Part shown: positions 18,171 through 25,905 of the stretch, piece after piece | How positions within the stretch are numbered: position 1 is the stretch's first letter | Layout: every line of letters starts with the position of its first letter | Assembly: GCA_016125215.1 (NCBI GenBank) | Contig: WGMF01000024.1 | Span: 1-64,000, forward strand | Direction of reading: 5' to 3' | DNA length: 64,000 bases | Source of the DNA: Phycisphaera sp. | GTDB lineage: Bacteria; Planctomycetota; Phycisphaerae; Phycisphaerales; Phycisphaeraceae | Translations under genes and position numbers: made by a program | Notes under the pieces: model-generated | Told to the model about the DNA's origin: nothing | Seen by the model: only the letters and a program-made list of their open reading frames with translations | The model's database searches: none

Positions 18171-19256
18171 ATGACCACCCAGACCTTGTGGAAGGACAGC
18201 CTCGACACAGCCTTGAAACACCACCTCGAATGGTGGGACCACAAGAGCCTTGTGCTCTGGCTGACCTCACCGGCTGACCGGCCTTTGGCTGACGTGACCA
18301 AGCCGGCCACGCCCGATTCACTCCGCAACCGCTGGTTTGATCCTGTGTATTGCGCCCGGGCTGCGCTATACACCGTGAGCCACACCTACTGGGGCGGGGA
18401 TTCCCTTCCGATGGGGGGTGTGTGGAAGGCTGCTGGAGACCTCGGGCCGATGCTCGGTGCCCCGGTGGAACTCTCACCCAACACAATCTGGATGAATCCG
18501 ATCATCACCAAGCCGGAAGGCGCGGACGACAGGCCGCTGCGGTTTGATCCCGACAACGCTTACGTATGCACACTCATGGCGATCGCGCGGGAGATGGTCC
18601 GCGTCAGTGAAGGTCGGTTCATGGTGGCATTCCCCGATCTTGTCGAGAATATCGACGTCCTCGCGAGCCTGCGAGGGACCGAGGACCTGCTCATGGACAT
18701 GGTCGAGCGACCGGAGTGGGTCGAGCGTAAGGTGTGGGAAATCAACCGGGCTTTCTACGAGGCTTTTGACTTCTTCCTTGAGGTGCTCAAGGACGACCGC
18801 GGCGGTAACATCTTCGTCTTCAGCGTGTGGGGGCTCGGCAAAACCGCCAAGGTGCAGTGCGACGCCTGCTCGATGTTCGGCCCGGAGATGTTCCGGCGCT
18901 TCGTCTCGCCCGCGTTGACCGAACAGTGCGATTGGCTCGATTACGCCCTTTACCACCTCGACGGCGAGACCTGCCTTTCCAACCTCGACGCGCTGCTGGA
19001 GATCGAACCGCTGCAGGCTATCGAGTGGACGCCGATGTTTGCCTACTCCACCGAGGGCGGGGGCCACCCGAAGTGGTACGACCTCTACCGCCGGATCAAA
19101 AAAGCCGGCAAAAGCGTGCAGGCGATCTGCGTGAAGCCAAACGAGGTCATCCCGCTGCTCGACGCCGTCGGCCCGGAGGGGATGTTCATCACGTGCGCCG
19201 CAACAAGCGAAAGCGAAGCCCGGGCGCTGGAGGAAAAGGTCGCGGCCTACCGTTAA
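18171..19256 (+). CDS. uroporphyrinogen decarboxylase-like (URO-D/MtaA superfamily) protein
   Basis: A 361 aa protein with the URO-D TIM-barrel pattern (RFMVAFPDLVENIDVLASLRG, then DAxSMFGPEMFRRFVSP and an ending in GMFITCAATSE). It is shorter on conserved haem-pathway residues than HemE and resembles the corrinoid-dependent methyltransferase branch, where a Cys or His binds zinc. It is not expected to act in haem synthesis. ATG 18171 has GGAG seven bases upstream; an in-frame extension to 18078 contains a Cys-x2-Cys-x2-Cys stretch but has no ribosome site. Probably co-transcribed with phyH. Confidence 0.8.
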   Translation: MTTQTLWKDSLDTALKHHLEWWDHKSLVLWLTSPADRPLADVTKPATPDSLRNRWFDPVYCARAALYTVSHTYWGGDSLPMGGVWKAAGDLGPMLGAPVELSPNTIWMNPIITKPEGADDRPLRFDPDNAYVCTLMAIAREMVRVSEGRFMVAFPDLVENIDVLASLRGTEDLLMDMVERPEWVERKVWEINRAFYEAFDFFLEVLKDDRGGNIFVFSVWGLGKTAKVQCDACSMFGPEMFRRFVSPALTEQCDWLDYALYHLDGETCLSNLDALLEIEPLQAIEWTPMFAYSTEGGGHPKWYDLYRRIKKAGKSVQAICVKPNEVIPLLDAVGPEGMFITCAATSESEARALEEKVAAYR

Positions 19257-19358
19257 TCGGGTGTGCCACTGGCGGGCCAGGTGTTGGTGGCTATGCACTT
19301 GACGATGCTTCAAGATAAATCAGAATGTCCCCTTATCCGGGGACCTTATCCGGGGCAA

Positions 19359-20966
19359 TCATTGTACACCGGCGGTTATCGCTCCGGCTGTGACCAGCGA
19401 GCCGAAGAGCGCCAGAGGCGCGCTTGAATCGACCCGCACCTCGACGATCGAGCCGATCAGGCTTTCTTTGCCCTCGAACATGACGATCAGGTCGCTGTCG
19501 GTGCGGCCGGTCAGTTGCGTGACCTCACGCGGTTGTTCCCATGCGAGTGATACAGCGGCACTTCCGGGGGCGGCTGCGTTGGATTCTTTGCGGGACTTGG
19601 CACTGACCGACTCGACGAAGACGCGCACCGTTTTGCCGACGTAATCCGCGTGGATTTGCGATGAGACTTGGGCTTGTACGGAGAGCAGCTCGTTGTTTCG
19701 GCGTTTCTTAACATCCGGGGCTACGTCGTCGGGCAGGCGGTCGTAGGCGGCCGTGCCGGGGCGGGGGGAGTATTTGAAGATGAACGCGTTCTTGCATCGC
19801 GACTCACGCAACAAGTTCATCGTGGCAAGATGATCTCCCTCGGTCTCGGTGGGGAAGCCACAGATGATGTCGGTGGCCAGTTCGACCCCCGGAAGATGAT
19901 CGCGTACACGGCAGAGCAATTCCCGGTATTCCGCGACGGTGTAGTCCCGGTTCATCATCTTGAGCAGGCGGTCGGAACCCGACTGCACGGGCAGGTGGAG
20001 GTACCGGCAGATGCGGGGCGAATCGCGCATCACTTCGAGGATGTCGTTGCCAAAGTCACGGGGGAAATTGGTGACGAATCGCAGGCGCTGGAGCGCAGGG
20101 ACCTCTTCGTGGATACGGCGGAGCAGGTCGGCAAAAGTGGTGACGCGCTGCGACGTGCCTGTCAAGACCGAGCCTTTGACCGCCACGCCGACCTGGGGCT
20201 GCTGGACGCCGTTGATGAGGACCGCGGCCCCGTGGTCGTAGTGGTAGTGGTTGACGGTCTGGCCCAGGAGCGTGACCTCGACAACGCCGGCGTCGACGAG
20301 GCGTTTGACCTCATCGACGATGTGATCGGGCGGGCGGTGGACCTCGGCCCCGCGTGTATGGGGGACGACGCAGTAGGTGCAGAACTTGTTGCAGCCGCGC
20401 GTGATGCGGACGTAGGCTGAGCCGTTGTGGTCGTCGGGTGAGAAGACGCGCGCCAGGTCGAGCATTTCGAGCTGGTCCTCAGCCGCGGCGAGAGTGCCCG
20501 ATCGGCGGTGGGAGTTGCCCTGCAACGCGGACTGGACGGAGCGTTTCCCGCCGCGCTCTTCCAGAGTGGTGCGGATGACGTTGTCGATGAGCATGGGGAC
20601 CTTGTCGAGCTCGCCGGGCCCGCAGAGGAAATCGACCTGTGGGTGGCGCTGGGCCATCGCCTCGCCCTCGCGTTCAGCCATGCAGCCGATGACGCCGAGC
20701 ACGATGTTGCCCCGGACGTATTTTTTGTGGACGCCGACCTCACCGACCCGGCTCCAGACTTTCTGCTCTGCATGCTCACGGACGGAGCAGGTGTTGTAGA
20801 TCACCACGTCCGCGTTGCGCCAGTCGCTGACAAAGCCGTACCCCAGCGCGAGCAGTTGGCCCCGCACGAGCTGGGAGTCGAGCTCGTTCATCTGGCAGCC
20901 GAAGGTCTCGAGGTAGACCTTTCGACCGTCGTGCATAGAATGGTCTTGTGAGTGCTCGGTGTCCAT
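19359..20966 (-). CDS. miaB: tRNA-2-methylthio-N6-dimethylallyladenosine synthase (MiaB)
   Basis: Radical-SAM methylthiotransferase that modifies A37 of tRNAs reading UNN codons. The N-terminal MTTase domain has its three cysteines (YLETFGCQMNELDS, then NTCSVREHAEQ and GVIGCMAERE). The radical SAM Cys-x3-Cys-x2-Cys is in RGCNKFCTYCVVPHTRG, and a TRAM domain ends the protein. At 535 aa it is longer than typical (about 440-480) because of extra loops after the MTTase domain and before the ADLLRRIHEEV stretch. The start could be 20966 or ATG 20936; neither has a strong ribosome site. Two CTTCCGGGGG-word copies lie inside. Confidence 0.93.
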   Translation of the reverse strand: MDTEHSQDHSMHDGRKVYLETFGCQMNELDSQLVRGQLLALGYGFVSDWRNADVVIYNTCSVREHAEQKVWSRVGEVGVHKKYVRGNIVLGVIGCMAEREGEAMAQRHPQVDFLCGPGELDKVPMLIDNVIRTTLEERGGKRSVQSALQGNSHRRSGTLAAAEDQLEMLDLARVFSPDDHNGSAYVRITRGCNKFCTYCVVPHTRGAEVHRPPDHIVDEVKRLVDAGVVEVTLLGQTVNHYHYDHGAAVLINGVQQPQVGVAVKGSVLTGTSQRVTTFADLLRRIHEEVPALQRLRFVTNFPRDFGNDILEVMRDSPRICRYLHLPVQSGSDRLLKMMNRDYTVAEYRELLCRVRDHLPGVELATDIICGFPTETEGDHLATMNLLRESRCKNAFIFKYSPRPGTAAYDRLPDDVAPDVKKRRNNELLSVQAQVSSQIHADYVGKTVRVFVESVSAKSRKESNAAAPGSAAVSLAWEQPREVTQLTGRTDSDLIVMFEGKESLIGSIVEVRVDSSAPLALFGSLVTAGAITAGVQ

Positions 20967-21045
20967 CCAATGGGTCCGTGTTCCGGTGCGATAACGCCAG
21001 AAGATGATAGTCGATTCACGCAATCGGACCCGGAGGGTCGATAAC

Positions 21046-21615
21046 ATGAGCGTCATGGCACTGTCCAAGCTCCAGACCGGGCCGACTTTGGCTGACCACG
21101 CGACGGGCTACCTCCTGATAGCGGGAGGCTTTGCCCTGGTGGCAATGGCGATGCTTGTGCCGATCAACCTGGAAGTGCGTGACCTGCGATGGCAGCGGGA
21201 TTTGATGTCGCAGCAGTCCGCCAACCTGGCCCAGCAACAGCAGGGCTACCGTGAGTTCAGCAGCGCCCTGGCGCACGGCGACGAACAGCTTCTCCAGCGT
21301 CTGGCGCTTACCCAATTCCGTCTCAAACCGACCGGCTCCGTTGCACTGACGGGCATGGCGGACAAGTCTGGCATCATCCCCGCCACTCCCGGGACGGACA
21401 GTCTGCACAGCACGGTCGAGTCCTGGCTGCACCGGCCTCTACCCATGTTGGGTGTGGACGTGACCCCGCCGCCGCGTATTCAATCGCAGCTTGTCCGGAT
21501 GACCACCGGGCCTCTTCGACCGTGGGTCCTTCTTGTCGGTTTTGTGGCAATGGGCTTCGGTGTGGCCGTGCCCCGTTCCGGTGGCGATCGCGACAAACCC
21601 ACAGTCACCGATTGA
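21046..21615 (+). CDS. small two-helix membrane protein, function unknown
   Basis: A 189 aa protein not recognised. ATG 21046 follows GGAGG. Residues about 17-38 (GYLLIAGGFALVAMAMLVPI) and about 157-176 (PWVLLVGFVAMGFGVAVP) are membrane helices. Between them is a Gln/Leu-rich, coiled-coil-like segment (DLRWQRDLMSQQSANLAQQ..) and then a Pro/Thr-rich stretch. The topology places the middle loop on one side of the membrane. It is divergent from miaB with an 80-base gap. Confidence 0.7.
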   Translation: MSVMALSKLQTGPTLADHATGYLLIAGGFALVAMAMLVPINLEVRDLRWQRDLMSQQSANLAQQQQGYREFSSALAHGDEQLLQRLALTQFRLKPTGSVALTGMADKSGIIPATPGTDSLHSTVESWLHRPLPMLGVDVTPPPRIQSQLVRMTTGPLRPWVLLVGFVAMGFGVAVPRSGGDRDKPTVTD

Positions 21616-21639
21616 GCTAATCAGCGCATCGACAAAGCC

Positions 21640-22104
21640 TCAATCCGAAACCTGGGCTTGCCCCTCGGTCTTTTGACCGTCGGCGATCCACGCCTCCAGG
21701 CCGCCGCGGAAGTCATGGATATTTTTGTAACCCAGAGCGATGAGCTTCTTGGCCGCCGCGGGTGATCGGTAATCGTTCCAGCCGCCGGCATAAACCACGA
21801 GGGCACCCGATCCGCTCAGGCGCATGTCGCCCGACGTGATGTCCGGCAGGTGGATGTTGATTGCGCCGGGGATGTGCGCAGCCTTGTATTGCACAGCGGG
21901 GCGGACATCCACCACCGTCACCTTGCTCGAATTGCCGCTCAACCAGCCGAAGCTCGACTGGCTCTCACTCTTGTTGAGCAGAGCGACGAGGCCTTTGGCG
22001 TCGATCAACTGGATGTCTTTGTCACTGGTCTTGGTCTGCGAATGGCAAGCGGCCAGCGAAAGCAACAGGCAACCCATCACGGTCCAGCTTGAAATCTTGG
22101 TCAT
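21640..22104 (-). CDS. rhodanese-like lipoprotein lacking the catalytic cysteine
   Basis: A 154 aa lipoprotein: the signal MTKISSWTVMGCLLLSLAAC puts the lipidated Cys at residue 20. A single rhodanese domain follows (VTVVDVRPAVQYKAAHIPGA, later GYKNIHDFRGGLEAW). At the active-site loop, where sulfurtransferases have Val-Tyr-Cys, this has VVYAGGWNDY, so Cys is replaced by Ala. It is therefore likely a binding or sensing domain rather than an enzyme. It is convergent with the small membrane protein gene upstream. Confidence 0.85.
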   Translation of the reverse strand: MTKISSWTVMGCLLLSLAACHSQTKTSDKDIQLIDAKGLVALLNKSESQSSFGWLSGNSSKVTVVDVRPAVQYKAAHIPGAINIHLPDITSGDMRLSGSGALVVYAGGWNDYRSPAAAKKLIALGYKNIHDFRGGLEAWIADGQKTEGQAQVSD

Positions 22105-22276
22105 GATTTTGCACCGTTTAGAAGAGAATCACTTTACATTACGGCACCTTGATTCCGGGATCAAACCGATGCTTAAGCGAGGGGGGTTCCTGACCGATGG
22201 TGTGGGTGAGGAGAAACCAAACGGGCCGAGTTTTTACAGGCCCGGACCAACGGGGCGGAGCGGGAGTCAAAGCCAC

Positions 22277-22567
22277 ATGAACAAGCCCCAACGTGGGCCG
22301 ACCGGGGCGGGCGGATCGAACGGTTTGCCCCATCACCCCCACCGTCGGCAGCACAATAAACCGGATAAAACGGATCGTCCATCGCGGGGCAACGCCCTGA
22401 ATGACGCCCGGATCGCCTGGTGCCTGTTTCAGTCGGGCCTCTACCGGTCGTGGGCAAGCGTCAGGGCAATAAAAAGTCAACGGGACGTGATCGCACGGTA
22501 TGACGCGCAAGGCCTGATGACCTTGACCGCCGAAGCGATGAGGCGTCTGGCGGAACAATCCGTTTGA
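22277..22567 (+). CDS. possible small basic protein, function unknown
   Basis: A 96 aa frame from ATG 22277 with GGGAG upstream. The first 40 residues are Gly/His/Pro/Arg-rich and low in complexity; the last 58 (GNALNDARIAWCLFQSGLYR to LAEQSV) look like a real helical protein. It fits the gap between the rhodanese lipoprotein and nuoF, with its end 15 bases from the nuoF stop. An antisense frame (22139-22558) exists and looks less protein-like. Bases 22105-22276 hold nothing I can assign. Confidence 0.4.
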   Translation: MNKPQRGPTGAGGSNGLPHHPHRRQHNKPDKTDRPSRGNALNDARIAWCLFQSGLYRSWASVRAIKSQRDVIARYDAQGLMTLTAEAMRRLAEQSV

Positions 22568-22582
22568 GATGGGTCTAGAGAT

Positions 22583-23944
22583 TTATCTCGTGCCAGCCAC
22601 GGCCAGTGAGACATAGCGTTCTTTCTTCACGCGCGACTCGAACTCGCCCCAGAACTTGTTGACGATCGTGCGCACCGCCCAGTTGGTGCCGTCAGCCAAA
22701 CCGCAGATCGTCGTGCCGGGCATCGCGCCCATCGAACCGGAGAGTTCGAGCAGCATGTCGAGGTCACGTGTGGTCCCGTCGCCGCGCTCGATGCGCGAGA
22801 GCACCTTGTAGATCCACGACGACCCCTCACGGCAGGGCGTGCATTGGCCACAGGACTCGTGCGAGAAAAACCTTGCCACGTTGCGAGCGACCGCGACCAT
22901 GTCGGTCTCTTCGTCCATCACGATCACGCCGGCCGTGCCCAGGCCCAGGCAGGCGTATTTCTTGCCGATGTCAAAGTCCAACTCCGCGTCGTACTGGTCG
23001 GTCGAGAGCACCCCCATCGAGATCCCGCCGGGGACTGCGGCCTTGAACTTCTTGCCGTTGCGCATCCCGCCGCCGAGGCGTTCGATCAGCTCCGACATCT
23101 TGATGCCGAGGTTTTCTTCGTACACACCCGGACGGTTGACGTGGCCCGAGATGCCGAACAACTTCGGACCAAAGCTCGCGGGCACGCTTGCGGGCACGCC
23201 CTCCGCGCGGCCCTTGCCCATGCCTTTGAACCAGTCCGCCCCATTAAGCACGATCGGCCCGACCATGGCCAGGGTCTCGACGTTGTTAATAATCGTTGGC
23301 CTCCCGAACGCGCCGGCCACGGCGGGGAAGGGGGGTTTGATGCGAGGCCAGCCACGCTTGCCCTCGAGCGATTCGAGCAGCCCCGTTTCCTCGCCACAGA
23401 TATACGCCCCCGCGCCGCGGTGGATGTAGCAGTTGGGTGAAAGTTCGTTGATCTTGCCGAGCATCGAGCCGTCGCCGAAAATCTTGTGCTCGTAGGCTTC
23501 CTTGAGCGCGTGCTCGAGGACCTCGCGCTGGTGGTGGTACTCACCACGGATGTAGATATAAGCCGTGTCGAGTCGGCAGGCGTGCATGCAGATCGCAATG
23601 CCCTCCAGCAAAACGTGCGGGTCGAAGTCGATGAGCATCCGGTCCTTGAAAGTGCCCGGCTCGGATTCGTCAGCATTGACCGCGAGGAACCGTCGCTTGC
23701 CGTCTTCCGGGGGGAGGAAGCTCCACTTCAATCCCGCGGGGAAACCGGCTCCGCCGCGCCCACGCAGCTCACTGGCCTTGACCAGATCGACCACCTCTTT
23801 GGGGGTCATCGACAGTGCACGGTGCAGCCCCTTGTAACCGTCGCTGGCCACGAATTGCTCGTACGACACGGTCTTGCGGTCGGCCATGTTGCCGAACGGG
23901 GGCGTGGGGATGCGCTTGGTTAATACCGGTTGAGCAAGGGCCAT
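22583..23944 (-). CDS. nuoF: NADH-quinone oxidoreductase subunit F
   Basis: NADH- and FMN-binding subunit of complex I, 453 aa. Visible: the NADH-binding stretch ELRGRGGAGFPAGLKWSF, FMN-binding AVNADESEPGTFKDR, the GAGAYICGEETGLLESLEG motif, and the 4Fe-4S cluster motif SCGQCTPCREG (about residues 363-373). It is the last of three genes (nuoD, nuoE, nuoF) on this strand, three bases after nuoE, so expression is coupled. The remaining nuo genes are not in the window. A CTTCCGGGGG copy lies at 23704-23713. Confidence 0.96.
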   Translation of the reverse strand: MALAQPVLTKRIPTPPFGNMADRKTVSYEQFVASDGYKGLHRALSMTPKEVVDLVKASELRGRGGAGFPAGLKWSFLPPEDGKRRFLAVNADESEPGTFKDRMLIDFDPHVLLEGIAICMHACRLDTAYIYIRGEYHHQREVLEHALKEAYEHKIFGDGSMLGKINELSPNCYIHRGAGAYICGEETGLLESLEGKRGWPRIKPPFPAVAGAFGRPTIINNVETLAMVGPIVLNGADWFKGMGKGRAEGVPASVPASFGPKLFGISGHVNRPGVYEENLGIKMSELIERLGGGMRNGKKFKAAVPGGISMGVLSTDQYDAELDFDIGKKYACLGLGTAGVIVMDEETDMVAVARNVARFFSHESCGQCTPCREGSSWIYKVLSRIERGDGTTRDLDMLLELSGSMGAMPGTTICGLADGTNWAVRTIVNKFWGEFESRVKKERYVSLAVAGTR

Positions 23945-23947
23945 GCG

Positions 23948-24472
23948 TCACTTCGTTTCGTCAAGGATTTTGGCAAAGCTTTCGGGGGTCAGGCACTCGT
24001 GGAGCTTTTCACCCACCAGCGCACAAGGGGCGGTCCCGCACGAGCCGAGGCACTCGACGTGCATCAGCGTGAACTTCCCGTCAGGCGTCGTCTGGCCCGG
24101 CTCGATACCGAGCTTGTCCTGCGCAGCCCGGAGAATCTTGTCCTGCCCCATCAACTCACAACTGATCGATCGGCAGACCCAGACCGTGTATTCCCCGCGC
24201 GGTTCGAGGAAGAACTCTTCATAGAACGTCGCGGTGTCGAGCACCTGCGAGGCGCTCAGTTCAAGATACGCCGCGAGCTCTTCGATGGCCTGCATCGGGA
24301 TCCAGTTGTAGGCGTGCTGGATTTCGTGGAGCAGGGGGATCGTCGCGGCCTGCTTCGTCGGGAAGCGGGGGAGGATTTCACGCTCCGCCTTGGCCTTCAT
24401 CTCGTCGGTGAGGTAAGGCTCGTCGCGTCGTGCGACGGTGGCGCTGCCGGAGTTCTTGGTGATCCAGGCCAT
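23948..24472 (-). CDS. nuoE: NADH-quinone oxidoreductase subunit E
   Basis: The 2Fe-2S subunit of the peripheral NADH-oxidising arm, 174 aa. Cluster ligands are Cys-x4-Cys in VWVCRSISCELMG and Cys-x3-Cys in VECLGSCGTAPC, as in the thioredoxin-like NuoE fold. The N-terminal helical bundle has the usual IPLLHEIQHAYNWIP and ASQVLDTATFYEEF stretches. Thirteen bases separate it from nuoD and three from nuoF. Confidence 0.95.
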   Translation of the reverse strand: MAWITKNSGSATVARRDEPYLTDEMKAKAEREILPRFPTKQAATIPLLHEIQHAYNWIPMQAIEELAAYLELSASQVLDTATFYEEFFLEPRGEYTVWVCRSISCELMGQDKILRAAQDKLGIEPGQTTPDGKFTLMHVECLGSCGTAPCALVGEKLHECLTPESFAKILDETK

Positions 24473-24485
24473 GGGACCCTTGCTC

Positions 24486-25775
24486 CTATCGGTCGAGTTC
24501 CGCCGCGATGATGTTGATCGACCCGAGGATGGCCACCACGTCCGACAAGAGGTGGCCCTCCATCATCTTCGGGAAGGTCTGGTAATTGATAAAGCTCGGC
24601 GCCCGTGTGTGGACCCGCCACGCACGCGGCCCGCCGTCGCTCACGACAAAATACCCAAGCTCGCCGTTGGCGGTCTCCTGGCAGCCGTAAACTTCGCCGA
24701 TCGGTGCCTTCCATCCGCGGTTGGTCATGGTCAGCTCGAACTGCTGGATCACACCCTCGATCGAGCCATACACATCCGCCTTGTCGGGCTTGTTGAGCTT
24801 GGCGTCGTCGTCGGTGTTGATGGAACCGCCGGGGATGCGGTCGATGAGCTGTTCGATGATGGCGCTTGATTGCTTGACCTCTTCGACGCGCACGAGGTAT
24901 CGCGAGTACACATCCCCGCCGTGCGCGATGGGGACCTTGAACTTCACAGGCTCCGCACCTTGTCCGTCCCAGTTCGGGGCGTAGCACAGGTAGGGTTCGT
25001 CTTTGCGTACATCGCGTTTGACGCCGGCCGATCTTGCAAGCGGTCCGGAGAGCGACCAGGCAACGGCCTCGTCGTGCGTGATGACCCCGATGCCCTCGGT
25101 GCGGTCACGGAAGATGCGGTTACGGTTGAGCAGGCCCTCGATGTCGGCTATCGCGGGGGCGAGTTGGTCGTGAAGGAACGTCTTGACCATCTTCTTGAAA
25201 AGTTCATCGTCCGGGATGTCGCGCATGGCCCCACCGACGCGCGTCCAGTCCGGGTGGAAGCGCTGGCCGGAGAGGTATTCGACGATGTCGTAGATGCGTT
25301 CGCGTTCGTTGAAGCCGTAGAGAAACCCGGTGAACGCGCCGAGGTCCAGCGCCGCGGCACCGATACACAACAGGTGGTCCTGGATGCGGCCGAGCTCCGC
25401 CATGATCGTGCGGACGACCTTGCAGCGGGGCGTGAGGTCGATGTCGAAGATTTTCTCAACCACGTGGTGCCAGCAGATGTCGTTGGCAATGGGCGAGACG
25501 TAATTCATTCGGCTGACGGTGCAGACATACTGGTTGTAGTCGTGGTGTTCGCCGAGTTTTTCAAAGCCCGAGTGGAGGTAGCCGATGTGGGGTGTGGCCC
25601 GGGCGACGCGTTCGCCGTCGAGTTCAAGAACGAGGCGAAGCGTCGTGTGCGTGGCCGGGTGTTGCGGGCCGAAGTTGAGCACCCAGTGGTCGCTGCGCTC
25701 GGGGTTATCGCGGACCGCCTTGGTGTAAGGGGTCGTTTCGATATCCACGTCGAGCGGCTGAAGGTCAAAGGGCAT
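24486..25775 (-). CDS. nuoD: NADH-quinone oxidoreductase subunit D
   Basis: The 49-kDa quinone-site subunit of complex I. The core is complete: LNFGPQHPATHTTLRLVLELDGE near the N-terminus, HIGYLHSGFEKLGEH, the nickel-hydrogenase-like fold, and a C-terminus ending LGSINIIAAELDR. From ATG 25775 it is 429 aa. The frame stays open to a TTG at 25895 and would add 40 residues containing four Pro-Pro-Glu-x-Lys-like pentapeptides encoded by a 15-bp repeat. ATG 25775 lacks a good ribosome site, so the longer form cannot be excluded. First gene of nuoD-E-F, divergent from queG. Confidence 0.93.
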   Translation of the reverse strand: MPFDLQPLDVDIETTPYTKAVRDNPERSDHWVLNFGPQHPATHTTLRLVLELDGERVARATPHIGYLHSGFEKLGEHHDYNQYVCTVSRMNYVSPIANDICWHHVVEKIFDIDLTPRCKVVRTIMAELGRIQDHLLCIGAAALDLGAFTGFLYGFNERERIYDIVEYLSGQRFHPDWTRVGGAMRDIPDDELFKKMVKTFLHDQLAPAIADIEGLLNRNRIFRDRTEGIGVITHDEAVAWSLSGPLARSAGVKRDVRKDEPYLCYAPNWDGQGAEPVKFKVPIAHGGDVYSRYLVRVEEVKQSSAIIEQLIDRIPGGSINTDDDAKLNKPDKADVYGSIEGVIQQFELTMTNRGWKAPIGEVYGCQETANGELGYFVVSDGGPRAWRVHTRAPSFINYQTFPKMMEGHLLSDVVAILGSINIIAAELDR

Positions 25776-25777
25776 GG

Positions 25778-25837
25778 GTTTTGCGTCCGGGGATTTCGCT
25801 TCCGGGGGTTTTGCTTCCGGGGGTTTTACTTCCGGGG
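25778..25837. repeat. four tandem 15-bp units carrying CTTCCGGGGG, upstream of nuoD
   Basis: Units begin at 25778, 25793, 25808 and 25823; the last two are GTTTTGCTTCCGGGG and GTTTTACTTCCGGGG. Read on the minus strand in the nuoD frame they encode Pro-Pro-Glu-Val/Ala-Lys and Ser-Pro-Asp-Ala-Lys. They occupy the nuoD leader or its N-terminal codons, between the divergent nuoD and queG starts, and contain three exact copies of the recurring 10-mer. Confidence 0.85.
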
Positions 25838-25905
25838 GTTCGCGTCTGGTCTGGTGTAAGGGCACAATTGTAGGAAGACCCCGGGAAAGTTCCAATTGAG
25901 GTTGT

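Noticed and set aside
19327-19344. GTCCCC-TTATCC-GGGGAC hairpin between the URO-D-like gene and miaB as terminator
   Set aside because: Perfect 6-bp stem but no T run on either strand; it may still slow polymerase, but there is no support for intrinsic termination.
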